Shown here: piece by piece, positions 36,395-45,168 of the stretch
Position numbering within the stretch: position 1 is the first letter of the stretch
Layout of the letters: each line of letters starts with the position of its first letter
DNA from: Pacificoceanicola onchidii
Lineage (GTDB): Bacteria; Pseudomonadota; Alphaproteobacteria; Rhodobacterales; Rhodobacteraceae
Direction: 5' to 3'
Assembly: GCF_004804335.1 (NCBI RefSeq)
Contig: NZ_SRXY01000005.1
Coordinates: 124,001-188,000 of the forward strand
DNA: 64,000 nucleotides
Notes under the pieces: generated by a model
Databases searched by the model: none
Seen by the model: the letters and a program-made list of their open reading frames with translations, nothing else
What the model was told of the DNA's origin: nothing
Translations under genes and position numbers: made by a program

Positions 36395-37888
36395 ATGGCA
36401 CGCGGATTTGTGTTGGGAGCGCTCTGGGGAACAGTGGTTGCGGGCCTTGGGGCCGGGGCAATGTCGCTGATGTTGGGCACGCCGGACAGAGGCGTGCAAC
36501 CCAGCCCGGATGTTCAGGGCGGGGCTCTTGCATCGCCGCCCGAGACGGCCAACGCACCCGAAGCGCCGGTTGCAGGCGAGGACGCGCCGGTCTCCGAGAC
36601 CGCCCCTGCGCCGATGCAAAAACCGCAGGAAGACGCCGCGCCCGAGGGGCTCGCTGAGGCCAGCCCGCCGCCAGAGCCCGAGACCGTGGACACCGCGCCA
36701 GAGCCGGAACCGGCCCCGAGCGCTGAGGACAGCGCCGCACAGCCTGCGCCAGAAACGGACCGCGAGATTGCAACGACAGAGGCAGAGCCGCTGGACCAGC
36801 CTGCCAGCCCCGAGGCTCCGGCCCCGGATGCGCGCCCGACACCGGCCCCGCAGATTGGCGAGGCCCCGGAAGCGCCTTTGCCCGCCTTCGAGGAAGAAGG
36901 GGCGACGCCTGCACCGGTGACTGCCGATACGGCGGTGCGTACCGATGCGCCGGAGGCGGTGGCCGAAACGGTTGAAACAGATTCCCGGCCGCAGGTCTCC
37001 GAGACCCCGGCACCGCTGCCCGAGCCAGAGCCAAAGCCGGTAGAGCAGGCGGCCGAGTCGCCGCGCGACTCCGCGCCTGCGGCCTCCGAGGACGGTCCGG
37101 GCACACCTGCACCCGGTCTGCTCAGCCGCAGCCCGGCGGTGCCGCAGGGGCGTCTGGCCAGTATTGGCGATGCGCCGGAGGCCGAGGAGACAGCGGCAAG
37201 CCCTGCGGCGGACGGGCCGCTGGTGCAATACGGCGCAAAGGTTCAGGTTGACCCCGACCAGCCGCGCCTTGCGATTGTGCTGATCGACGACGGCAGCGGG
37301 CCACTGGGGCCGGATGCGCTCGAATCCTTCCCGTTTCCGGTGACCTTTGCCATCGCGCCGAGCCACCCGGATGCCGCCAATGCGGCGCGGGCCTATCGCA
37401 AGTTTGGCTTCGAAGTCATGGCCATGGCCGCCGTGCCGGACGGCGCGCAGGCTGCGGACGTGGAGGTGATCCTCGCCGGGACGCTCGACGCGGTGCCCGA
37501 GGCGATCGGGGTGATCGAAAACCCGAACGGCAGCCTGCAGAGTGACCGCGCGATCTCCAATCAGGTGACGGCGGTTCTGGCGGCCACGGGCCACGGGCTT
37601 GTAACCTTGCCCAAAGGGTTGAACACCGCGCAGCAGCTGGCGGCCAAGGCAGGCGTGCCCTCGGCCACGCTGTTCCGCGATTTCGACGGGGAAGGGCAGG
37701 ATGCAACCGTGATCCGGCGGTTCCTCAACCAGGCCGCGCTCCGCTCCGGGCAGGACGGCTCCGCGATCATGCTCGGGCGTTTGCGCGCGGATACGATCTC
37801 GGCGCTGATGCTCTGGGGTTTGCAGGACCGGGCGTCGACGGTGGCTCTGGTGCCGGTCTCGCTGGTGCTGAAGGAAAGCCAGCAGTAA
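36395..37888 (+). CDS. Divergent polysaccharide deacetylase (YibQ-like) with long Pro/Ala/Glu-rich stalk
   Basis: The 497-residue protein has an N-terminal membrane anchor (FVLGALWGTVVAGLGAGAMSLML), a stalk of about 230 residues made almost only of Pro, Ala, Glu and Thr, and a C-terminal divergent polysaccharide deacetylase domain from PRLAIVLIDDGSGPLG (near 290) to the end. The family is thought to act on envelope glycans, but many members lack a full metal site. The stalk would place the domain in the periplasm near the wall. It stands alone. Confidence 0.82.
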   Translation: MARGFVLGALWGTVVAGLGAGAMSLMLGTPDRGVQPSPDVQGGALASPPETANAPEAPVAGEDAPVSETAPAPMQKPQEDAAPEGLAEASPPPEPETVDTAPEPEPAPSAEDSAAQPAPETDREIATTEAEPLDQPASPEAPAPDARPTPAPQIGEAPEAPLPAFEEEGATPAPVTADTAVRTDAPEAVAETVETDSRPQVSETPAPLPEPEPKPVEQAAESPRDSAPAASEDGPGTPAPGLLSRSPAVPQGRLASIGDAPEAEETAASPAADGPLVQYGAKVQVDPDQPRLAIVLIDDGSGPLGPDALESFPFPVTFAIAPSHPDAANAARAYRKFGFEVMAMAAVPDGAQAADVEVILAGTLDAVPEAIGVIENPNGSLQSDRAISNQVTAVLAATGHGLVTLPKGLNTAQQLAAKAGVPSATLFRDFDGEGQDATVIRRFLNQAALRSGQDGSAIMLGRLRADTISALMLWGLQDRASTVALVPVSLVLKESQQ

Positions 37889-37945
37889 CGGCAGGGTCTG
37901 ACCTCAGGGTGCGCTTTGGGGACGGGTCGAGATGCCCGGCGGGCC

Positions 37946-40498
37946 TCACGCCACCGAAGCAATCCGGCTGCCCATGCCGTTCCGCAACATGCGCGCCTCA
38001 TAGCCGCGCAGGCAAACCCGCGCCGCCGCGCCGTAACTGCCGGGATCGCTGCGCAGGTCGGGCAGGGCGGTGAACAGGGCCTCGCGAGACGCGGCGTCCA
38101 GCGCCTCCAGCCCGGTGTCGCCTGCAAAGAAGCTCTCGGTCGCCATGCCCTCGGCATAGATCACCGCGTGGCAGGGCAGCAGCAGGTGGTGATAAGTCAC
38201 CTCGCCAGCCCGCCCGCGCGTCACGGTCTCGCCGTCGATCAGGTGGCGCGCCGCTGCAAAGACCTCGCGCGCGCCGAACAACAGCTCTGCCTCCGGGCTT
38301 TCGATCAGCATGCGGTGCTGGGGCGAGACAACCAGAGGCCGCGCCCCGCCAAACAGGTGCGGTGCGATGGAAACAGGGGCGTTTTCGCCCCGGGCCAGCA
38401 TCCGCCGTGCGCCCGTCCAGATCAGAGGCATAAGCCCGTGATCGCGGGTCATGATCAGATCGCCGGGGGCCAGTGTTTCCACCGGGCGCGGACCGGTGTC
38501 TGTGAGGATGCGCGTGCCGGGGGTGAAGCAGATCACGCTGTCGATATTGGAGAAATTCACCACCGTGCCATCGAGCAGCGTGACCGTCCCGGTCAGCTCG
38601 CCGCCGGTGTTGTCGGTGATGGTGATGGTCGAGCGATCCGCCAGCCCGTTCAGGTCCAGCGTATCGCCGCCGGTCTGGCCGGTGGTGTTGCCTTCGATGG
38701 TGATCACGCCCGGCGCTTCGCCGGTGTCGGTGATCTGGATGACATCGTCCCCGTCGCCGCCGAAGACCGTATCGCCGACACCCGCGATAATCGTATCATT
38801 GCCGGTCCCGCCGCTCAGGCTGTCCGCGCCAAGGCCGCCCGCGATGGTGTCATCGCCGCTGCCGCCAAGGATCGTGTCACTGCCCGACCCGCCATCCAGG
38901 CTGTCGTTCTCGGAGCCGCCGTCGATGTAGTCCGCGCCCGCGCCGCCGAGAATGGAATCCGCGCCTTCTTCGCCATAGAGCGAGTCGTCGCCACCCGCGC
39001 CGTCCAGAGTGTCATCCCCCAGACCGCCGTAGAAGACGTTGGTCCCGGTCGCGCCCGACCCGTCATAGCCGGTGAGACTGTCGCCGAAATCGGAGCCAAT
39101 GATGCCTTCCACACCGCCGCCGTCCACGTCGCCATCCGCATGGCCACCGCTGAACGTGTTGGTGCCGAGGTTGATCGTTACCGCCGCGTCGGAATTCTCG
39201 TAGGTGGCAAAGTCGAGCCCCGCGCCGCCGGTCAGCGTATCCGCGCCCACGCCGCCTTCCAGCGTGTCGTCGCCTGTGCCGCCGTCCAGCGTGTCATTCC
39301 CCAGCCCGCCGTTCAGGCTGTCATCATCCGCGCCGCCTTCCAGCGTGTCATTGCCGCCTTCGCCAAACAGCGTGTCATTGCCGGTGCCGCCGATCAGGCT
39401 GTCATCACCGGAGGCGACGGGCACGGCCTCAAAGCTCAGATCGGTGACCCAGATGGCCTGCGTGTTGCCCTGCGCGTTGCCATAGATGATCTCGATCTCG
39501 GACACGGGGCCCGCGATCTGCACCAGCACGGAGCCACCGACCTGGTTGGGGTTCTCGGCCACCGTCTCGGCGGTGATCGTGTTCCCGACAAGCGTATCGC
39601 CCCCGCCCAAGGTAAAGGTGACCGAAACCGGATTTCCGTCCGCGTCATAGGCGTTGACCGTGACAACATCGGTGTGGTTCGCATTGCCCCAGTCGATGTC
39701 GTTGATGCGAAATTCGACGTTCTCCACCTCATCCTCGGCCTCTCCTTCGGAGCTTGAGGAGAAGTTGATCGTGGTTGTGGAGGTCGCGCCGTCGCCCTGG
39801 CCAAACAGGTACAACGCGGAGTTGGGATCAAAGCCGCCCACCGCATATTGCGTGGTGCCGGTGTCCACTTCGAAGGTCGGGTTGTTGTTGCCGGTGTTGG
39901 TGAAGCCCACCGTGACGTCGATGCTGCCGGTGTCCTGCGTGAATCCGGCAGACAAATCTGTGCCGTTGCCGCCCTCAGCGGACCAGTCCAGCGTTTCGTC
40001 CACGTTGCCGGGCGTGTAATTGCCGTAATCGCCGTAAACGAGGTCGTCGCCCGCGCCCGCGTCCACCGTATCGCCGCCTTGCCCGGCGGTGACCGTGTCA
40101 TTGCCTGCGCCGGAGCGGATATCATCGGCATTGCCCGCGCTGTCCGGACTGTCGCCGTCGCCGTCCACGAAATCGGGATCAATGACATCATCGCCGCTGG
40201 TGCCGGTGACGATGCCATCGGATGGGACAACGTAGGTCGGGGCGGTCACCACCGAGGATGAGGTCAGCGTATCAACCGGGCCAAAGTCCGGCACGAAATA
40301 GACGTTGCCGTCCGTGCCGAGGTAATAAACCCCCGGTTCCTGCACATCGGTAAAGGTCGAGCCACCCCACGTGCCGGACCAGATCCATTGCCCGGCACCA
40401 AGATTGGTGTCGGTTGTAAAGGTGATCAGCGCGCCGCTGATCACATCGCCGGAATCCAGACTGTTGTCACCAAGGGTGACCAGATACCCGCTGGGCAT
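37946..40498 (-). CDS. RTX (hemolysin-type Ca-binding) protein with C-terminal Hint domain
   Basis: The 850-residue protein has a beta-rich N-terminus (1–110), one early RTX-like stretch (about 113–165), a domain near 175–355, and then about 15 glycine/aspartate nonapeptides (GGxGNDTLxGG pattern, about 365–590). A Hint domain starts at Cys657 (CFTPGTRILTDTGPRPVETLAPGD) with HRML at about 728–731. Hint_2 proteins self-cleave; the RTX repeats bind Ca2+ outside the cell and suggest type I secretion. No ABC exporter or TolC gene is beside it. The repeats are protein-coding, not a CRISPR. Confidence 0.88.
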   Translation of the reverse strand: MPSGYLVTLGDNSLDSGDVISGALITFTTDTNLGAGQWIWSGTWGGSTFTDVQEPGVYYLGTDGNVYFVPDFGPVDTLTSSSVVTAPTYVVPSDGIVTGTSGDDVIDPDFVDGDGDSPDSAGNADDIRSGAGNDTVTAGQGGDTVDAGAGDDLVYGDYGNYTPGNVDETLDWSAEGGNGTDLSAGFTQDTGSIDVTVGFTNTGNNNPTFEVDTGTTQYAVGGFDPNSALYLFGQGDGATSTTTINFSSSSEGEAEDEVENVEFRINDIDWGNANHTDVVTVNAYDADGNPVSVTFTLGGGDTLVGNTITAETVAENPNQVGGSVLVQIAGPVSEIEIIYGNAQGNTQAIWVTDLSFEAVPVASGDDSLIGGTGNDTLFGEGGNDTLEGGADDDSLNGGLGNDTLDGGTGDDTLEGGVGADTLTGGAGLDFATYENSDAAVTINLGTNTFSGGHADGDVDGGGVEGIIGSDFGDSLTGYDGSGATGTNVFYGGLGDDTLDGAGGDDSLYGEEGADSILGGAGADYIDGGSENDSLDGGSGSDTILGGSGDDTIAGGLGADSLSGGTGNDTIIAGVGDTVFGGDGDDVIQITDTGEAPGVITIEGNTTGQTGGDTLDLNGLADRSTITITDNTGGELTGTVTLLDGTVVNFSNIDSVICFTPGTRILTDTGPRPVETLAPGDLIMTRDHGLMPLIWTGARRMLARGENAPVSIAPHLFGGARPLVVSPQHRMLIESPEAELLFGAREVFAAARHLIDGETVTRGRAGEVTYHHLLLPCHAVIYAEGMATESFFAGDTGLEALDAASREALFTALPDLRSDPGSYGAAARVCLRGYEARMLRNGMGSRIASVA

Positions 40499-40698
40499 AC
40501 CGTTACTCCTGCCTCGTCAGGACCGGTGCGTAGACCGGTGACAGAGCACCCGCCGGGGTTTTCCCGGTCAGGCATTGAACCTCTTTCTGCGATCATGCCC
40601 TGAAGTGCTTGATTTCAAAAGCGGAACGCAGAGATTGGTGCAGGATTAGCCAACAATTGTGGCAAATTTGCGGAAAATTGCCCGGGTTTACGGGGAAA

Positions 40699-40720
40699 CA
40701 GGCCGGGATTTCCCGGCCTG
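40699..40720 (-). terminator. Hairpin behind the molybdenum hydroxylase operon
   Basis: CAGGCCGGGA and TCCCGGCCTG form a perfect 10-bp stem with a TT loop. On the minus strand it is followed by TTTCCCC. It lies about 70 bp past the stop of the large subunit gene and in front of the RTX/Hint gene, in a 291-bp gap with no other recognisable content. Confidence 0.6.
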
Positions 40721-40789
40721 AAACAGGGGTGGGTTCAGGGTGTAAAAGGAGGCGAACCAGCGGTTCGACGACTGGCTCGCCTCAGGGGA

Positions 40790-43027
40790 TTACACAAAGA
40801 AATCCACGTGTTTGCCAAGCGGCAACGTACGGTGTCTCTGCCCGGTCAGATCAAAGATCGCATTGGCCAGCGCCGGGGCCGCAGGCGGCGTGCCCGGCTC
40901 GCCAATTCCGTTCAGACGCTCTTGATTTTGCAGGATTTTCACCGAAACCGGGGGCATCTGGCTCATGCGCAGCGGCTCATAGTCGGGATAGTTCTGCTGC
41001 TGCACCACGCCGCCGTCAAAGGTGATCTCCTCACCCATTGCCGCAGACAGCCCATAGGCCAGACCCCCCGTCAATTGCGTCTCGATAATGCCCGGATCCA
41101 GCGCAACGCCCACATCCGCCGCCATCCATGCGCCGGTCAGGCGGATGCCGTCTTCCGTATCCTTGACCTCGATCACCACGGCCACGGGCGTGCCAAAGCT
41201 GTAGACCATGGCCAGCCCGCGCCCGACGCCCTCCGGCGTCTCGCCGGTCCAGCCGCTCATGTCGCGCACCGCCTCAAGGCAGTAAAACGCCGGAAGCCAC
41301 TCATCGCGCGTCAGTTTGAGTCGCATCTCCATCGGATCCTCGCCAGCCGCTACGGCCATCTCATCCATGAAGCTCTCATGGAAAAAACCGTTGAAGCTCG
41401 CCCCCACCGCGCGCCAGAACCCCAGCGGCGGCTCGATCATTGGCCGGTGACCCGCGATCCGGTAGTTGGGGATGCCATAAGGCTGGTTAAACGCGCCATC
41501 CACGATCGAACGATCCGGCCCGGCAGGCGTAAAGCCCATCCAGCGGTTCATCGCCTGCGCCGCAATCGATGGAGAGGCGATCTTGCCGTCGAAAACCACC
41601 GGCATGCCGTCCTTGACCGCGCCTTTCATGCGCGCAATGGCGGGCGGGCGGTAGAAATCATGTGTCATGTCTTCTTCGCGTGACCACGTCACGTTCACCG
41701 GCGTGCCGGGCAGGGCGGCGGCGACCTTCGTCGCGATAACCGCATAGTCAAACTCGCCCCGGCGGCCAAAGCTGCCACCCATCATCGTGACATTGACCTC
41801 CACATCCTCCGGGTCGATCCCGGCCGCATCGGCGCAGGCGGCCTGCAGGAAGGTTGGCCCCTGATTGCCACACCACAGGCGCAGTTTTTCCCCATCAAAC
41901 CAGGCGGTTGCGTTCATGGGTTCAAGCGGCGCATGGGACAGGAAAGGCACGCGATACTCCGCCGCCAGCTCTGTGGCCCCCTCCGGCATGTCATCCGGCG
42001 CACCGTCGTCGCGCATGAGCGAATCCGCCTCTTCGTCAAACGAGGCCTCCAGCGCGGCATAGGCGTCTTCGGTGGTCTTGGGGTAATTCGCGGGCAGCCA
42101 TTCGATGTCGATGGCCTCCAGCGCCTGCATCGCCAGCCATGTGTTGCTTGCAATCACCGCCACCCCGTCGCCAAGGTCGACGACCTTTTCAACTCCGGCC
42201 ATGCGCCCCGCTTCAAACCCGTCAAAGGATTTCATGCCCGAGCGCGTCGGTGCCATGCGCACGGCGGCGTATTTCATCCCCGGCAGGCGCGTGTCGATGC
42301 CGAACTGTGCGGTGCCGGTGGACTTGCCGGGAATGTCGATGCGCTTTTGCGCATTGCCCAGAAGCCGCCACTCCGACGGGTTCTTGAGCCGCACCTTCGG
42401 CGCCTCGATCCCCTCCAGTTCTCCGGCCAGATCCGCATAGGCGATCTCGGTCCCATCCGGGGCCATGACCACGCCGCGCGCGGTTTTCAGCGAGGCGCGA
42501 TCCACGCCCAGCCGCCGCGCCGCCGCTTCCTTCAGCATCTCGCGCGCGCCTGCGCCCATGACCCGCATGCGCTCGAAGCCGTCTTTCATCGCGCTCGACC
42601 CGCCCGTCACCTGCATGTCAAAGACCTTGCCCAGATGTCCCATGGCCTCGCCCAGAGAATGCATGAAACCGCTGGCATCATAGCCTTTGGTCGGCAGCCC
42701 TTCAGCGAGCAGCGCGCTGTTGTAATAGGCCTTGGCGGGCGGGCCGTGGATCACCGTGACCTGCTCCAGTTCCACATCCAGTTCCTCGGCCAAAAGCGCG
42801 GCCCAGGTGGTGTGCGTGCCTTGCCCCATCTCCGCGCGCGGCGCGATCAGGTGAATGCCGTCTTGGGTGATCATGACAAAGGGGTTGAGGCTGGCCTCAT
42901 CCGCGCCCGGTTTCAGCGGGTTCGGGGCAGGGCGGCTCACATACCACGCGCCAAAGGCCGCGCCGCCCACAACGGCAAGCGATCCGAACAGAAAGGTGCG
43001 ACGGGCAATTTTTCCGATGCTGGCCAT
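40790..43027 (-). CDS. Molybdenum hydroxylase large subunit (xanthine dehydrogenase family, IorB-like)
   Basis: The 745-residue Moco-binding subunit begins with a twin-arginine-like signal (KIARRTFLFGSLAVVGGAAFGAW), so the complex should be periplasmic or membrane-bound. Moco-contact segments include GQGTHTTWAALLAEEL and GGSFGRRGEFDYAVIA, and the C-terminal IGEPGTPPAAPALANAIFDLTG. This two-subunit pattern without an FAD subunit is that of isoquinoline 1-oxidoreductase and related aldehyde oxidoreductases. The substrate is unknown. It follows the 2Fe-2S subunit gene by 3 bp. Confidence 0.9.
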   Translation of the reverse strand: MASIGKIARRTFLFGSLAVVGGAAFGAWYVSRPAPNPLKPGADEASLNPFVMITQDGIHLIAPRAEMGQGTHTTWAALLAEELDVELEQVTVIHGPPAKAYYNSALLAEGLPTKGYDASGFMHSLGEAMGHLGKVFDMQVTGGSSAMKDGFERMRVMGAGAREMLKEAAARRLGVDRASLKTARGVVMAPDGTEIAYADLAGELEGIEAPKVRLKNPSEWRLLGNAQKRIDIPGKSTGTAQFGIDTRLPGMKYAAVRMAPTRSGMKSFDGFEAGRMAGVEKVVDLGDGVAVIASNTWLAMQALEAIDIEWLPANYPKTTEDAYAALEASFDEEADSLMRDDGAPDDMPEGATELAAEYRVPFLSHAPLEPMNATAWFDGEKLRLWCGNQGPTFLQAACADAAGIDPEDVEVNVTMMGGSFGRRGEFDYAVIATKVAAALPGTPVNVTWSREEDMTHDFYRPPAIARMKGAVKDGMPVVFDGKIASPSIAAQAMNRWMGFTPAGPDRSIVDGAFNQPYGIPNYRIAGHRPMIEPPLGFWRAVGASFNGFFHESFMDEMAVAAGEDPMEMRLKLTRDEWLPAFYCLEAVRDMSGWTGETPEGVGRGLAMVYSFGTPVAVVIEVKDTEDGIRLTGAWMAADVGVALDPGIIETQLTGGLAYGLSAAMGEEITFDGGVVQQQNYPDYEPLRMSQMPPVSVKILQNQERLNGIGEPGTPPAAPALANAIFDLTGQRHRTLPLGKHVDFFV

Positions 43028-43030
43028 GTC

Positions 43031-43483
43031 TTATGCTCCTTCGCTGACGGATTTGATCGCGGCGCGAATGCGCGGGTAGGTGCCGCAGCGGCACAGGTTG
43101 CCACTCATCGCCGCATCAATGTCGTCGTCGCTCGGGTTCGGGTTTTCCTCCAGAAGCGCGGCTGCCTGCATGATTTGCCCGGACTGGCAGTACCCGCATT
43201 GCGCCACCTGATGGTCAATCCAAGCCTGTTGAAGCCGGTGCAGATTGTCCGGCTGGCCAATCCCTTCCACCGTGGTGACCTCGCCCCAGACATCGCCAAG
43301 GCTCACCTGGCAGGAGCGCACCGCCTCACCATCCACATGCACCGTGCAGGCCCCGCAGGCCGCCACGCCGCAGCCGTATTTTGTCCCGGTCAGGTTCAGT
43401 TCGTCGCGCAGCACCCAGAGCAAGGGCACATCTTCAGGCAGGTCGACATCATGGGCTTTGCCGTTCACGGTGATACTGGGCAT
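43031..43483 (-). CDS. Molybdenum hydroxylase small subunit (two 2Fe-2S clusters, IorA-like)
   Basis: The 150-residue protein has a plant-ferredoxin-type cluster (Cys38, 43, 46, 58 in [13 protein letters not shown] ... SC) and a second four-helix cluster (Cys96/99 in CGYCQSG, Cys131/133 in CRCGTY). It passes electrons from Moco to an acceptor, probably a cytochrome c encoded elsewhere. It is divergent from the TetR gene, which likely represses it through the TGTCA palindromes in the 92-bp gap. Confidence 0.93.
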   Translation of the reverse strand: MPSITVNGKAHDVDLPEDVPLLWVLRDELNLTGTKYGCGVAACGACTVHVDGEAVRSCQVSLGDVWGEVTTVEGIGQPDNLHRLQQAWIDHQVAQCGYCQSGQIMQAAALLEENPNPSDDDIDAAMSGNLCRCGTYPRIRAAIKSVSEGA

Positions 43484-43505
43484 GGCGTGTCCTTTGTTTG
43501 GCTTT

Positions 43506-43566
43506 CTGACAAAATTAGCGCAAAGTGTCAGCCTGTCAAGTTGACATTTTGTGCACGTTTTGTCAG
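43506..43566. promoter_or_regulatory. TetR-type operator region
   Basis: CTGACA (43506–43511) and TGTCAG (43526–43531) form an inverted repeat. TGTCAAGTTGACA (43534–43546) is a perfect 13-bp inverted repeat. A further TGTCAG is at 43561. They fill the gap between the divergent hydroxylase and TetR genes. The 13-mer is the exact reverse complement of the one at the MarR gene (3169–3181). Confidence 0.68.
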
Positions 43567-43575
43567 CGTGTCATC

Positions 43576-44166
43576 ATGAGAGACGAAACGGACAAAGAAA
43601 GCATTAAACGTCAAGCTGTCCTGCAGGCCGCCTTTGGCGTGTTTGCCCAATACGGCTTTGCCCGCACCTCCATGTCGGACATCGCCCGCGCCGCAGGCAT
43701 GTCCCGCCCGGCGCTCTATCAGTATTTCGGCGGCAAAGAAGACATCGCCCGCTCGCTGGTCGCCGCCTTCTATGGCGAGGCTACCGCGGCCGTGACCGAA
43801 GCTCTTTCGGGACAGGGGACGGTCACCGAACTCTTGCAAGCCGCCTTCCGCGCGAAGTCCGGTCCGGGCATGGAGGCACTGCTCAGCAGCCCGCACGGCG
43901 AAGACATGCTGGAGGTCAGCAACAATATCGCCGCCGCCGAGGCGCAGGAGGGGCGCAAAACCCTCGTCGCCGCCTTCGCCGCCTGGCTCGAGCATATGGA
44001 CCGTTCCGGGCGCATCCGTCTGAACGACGCGCCGCATGCGCTGGCCGACAGCATGATCGCCGCTCTGGAAGGGGCCAAGGCGGGCGGTCGCGCCCCGGAC
44101 TACCCCACCTATCTGGCCCACCTCGATCGCATGGCCCGCCTCTTCGGCGCAGCGCTCACCGCCTGA
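43576..44166 (+). CDS. TetR/AcrR-family regulator
   Basis: This 196-residue repressor has an N-terminal TetR HTH (ILxA-like VLQAAFGVFAQYGFARTSMSDIARAAGMSRPALYQYFGGKEDIA, about 13–56) and an all-helical ligand domain. The start at 43576 places the whole palindrome cluster upstream; a start at 43525 would read through it. It is divergent from the Moco hydroxylase genes and is their likely substrate-responsive regulator. Confidence 0.88.
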   Translation: MRDETDKESIKRQAVLQAAFGVFAQYGFARTSMSDIARAAGMSRPALYQYFGGKEDIARSLVAAFYGEATAAVTEALSGQGTVTELLQAAFRAKSGPGMEALLSSPHGEDMLEVSNNIAAAEAQEGRKTLVAAFAAWLEHMDRSGRIRLNDAPHALADSMIAALEGAKAGGRAPDYPTYLAHLDRMARLFGAALTA

Positions 44167-44176
44167 GCGCCCCTGG

Positions 44177-44264
44177 TTTCTTTGTGCCAAAAACATCCTG
44201 GGGAGTCGCAGCCCTGCTGCGGCGGGGCAAGGCCCCAATCAAAATTTTGTCCCGGCAAAATTTT
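44177..44264 (+). repeat. Composite dispersed repeat, copy C
   Basis: It starts 11 bases after the TetR stop: TTTCTTTGTGCC, ACATCCTGGGG, hairpin GTCGCAGC-CCT-GCTGCGGC, hairpin GGGGCAAGGCCCC, CAAAATTTTG, TCCCGG, CAAAATTTT. The hairpin arms differ from copy B by changes that partly compensate (GCGGC/GCCGC against GCAGC/GCTGC). It ends 15 bp from the stop of the convergent SDR gene. Confidence 0.7.
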
Positions 44265-44279
44265 CCTCGGCCCGAAGCC

Positions 44280-45029
44280 TCAAACCTCCCCGCCTGCAAT
44301 CTGAAGCGCCTGACCGTTCACGCTGCCGGACTGCGGGCCGCATAGAAACAGCGCGGCCTCCGCCACTTCGGACGGGGCAATCAAACGTCCGTGCGGGTTG
44401 ATGTCAGTCATCAACCGCCGCGCTTCCTCTTCGCCCAGTCCCGTGCGCTGCATGATCGAGGCGGTGTTGCGGCTAACGATCTCCGTGTCCACATAGGCCG
44501 GGCAGAGCGCGTTGAACGTTAAGGGCTTTTGCGCGTAATCCGCCGCCAGCCCGCGGATCAGGCCGATCAGCGCGTGTTTGGAGGCGGAATAGGCGGGCGC
44601 GCCTTTCAGCCCTTTGACCCCGGCAATGGAAGAAACCGCGATGACGCGCCCCCAGTCGGTCCCGGTCATGGAGCGCAGGCATTCGCGGATCGTCAGAAAC
44701 GCCCCGTCGAGGTTCGTTGCCATCATGGTGCGCCAGAAATCCATGTCGGTCTTGAGCAGCGCGCGCCCCTCGGCGATCCCGGCATTGGCCACGCAGACCT
44801 GTACCGGCCCGCGCGCCTGCACCGCGCTGGCGACGCCGTCCACCACGGACGTCTCATCGCTCACATCCATGACGAGGGGGTGAATACGCAGGCTCTCGGC
44901 CTGTTTGAGCACGTCCATGCGCCGCCCGGTGATCGTGACCTCCGCCCCGTGGCTTGCCAGGGTTTGCGCGATGGCGAGCCCGATGCCCGTGCCACCCCCG
45001 GTGACCAATGCGTGTTTGCCTCTGAGCAT
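44280..45029 (-). CDS. SDR-family NAD(P)-dependent oxidoreductase
   Basis: This classical 249-residue SDR has the TGGGTGIG nucleotide motif (10–17), NAG (CVANAG), catalytic Ser in VIAVSSIAG, YSASK (Tyr/Lys pair) and a C-terminal NGQALQIAGGE. The C-terminal lid resembles 3-hydroxyacyl or 3-hydroxybutyrate dehydrogenases, but the substrate is uncertain. GGAGGAAAG precedes the ATG at 45029. It is divergent from the metallo-beta-lactamase-fold gene. Confidence 0.88.
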   Translation of the reverse strand: MLRGKHALVTGGGTGIGLAIAQTLASHGAEVTITGRRMDVLKQAESLRIHPLVMDVSDETSVVDGVASAVQARGPVQVCVANAGIAEGRALLKTDMDFWRTMMATNLDGAFLTIRECLRSMTGTDWGRVIAVSSIAGVKGLKGAPAYSASKHALIGLIRGLAADYAQKPLTFNALCPAYVDTEIVSRNTASIMQRTGLGEEEARRLMTDINPHGRLIAPSEVAEAALFLCGPQSGSVNGQALQIAGGEV

Positions 45030-45168
45030 GTCTTTCCTCCCCGTTCTCCCCACACCCTGACGCGGCGGATGCGCCGTGACAAGGCGTCGCCGCTCTGTTG
45101 GGGCTGGCATGTCTTGGCAATTTCATTCACACATGCGAATGTGTCTTCAGTTTAGGAGGAGCCTGTTC

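Noticed and set aside
38700-39410. Regular short repeats resembling a CRISPR array
   Set aside because: Period is about 27 bp, in frame with Gly/Asp nonapeptides of an RTX protein, with no unique spacers and no cas genes.
37916-39757. 613-codon open frame antisense to the RTX/Hint gene
   Set aside because: The repeated codons of the RTX region keep this frame open; the translation is a valine/alanine repeat shadow, not a protein.
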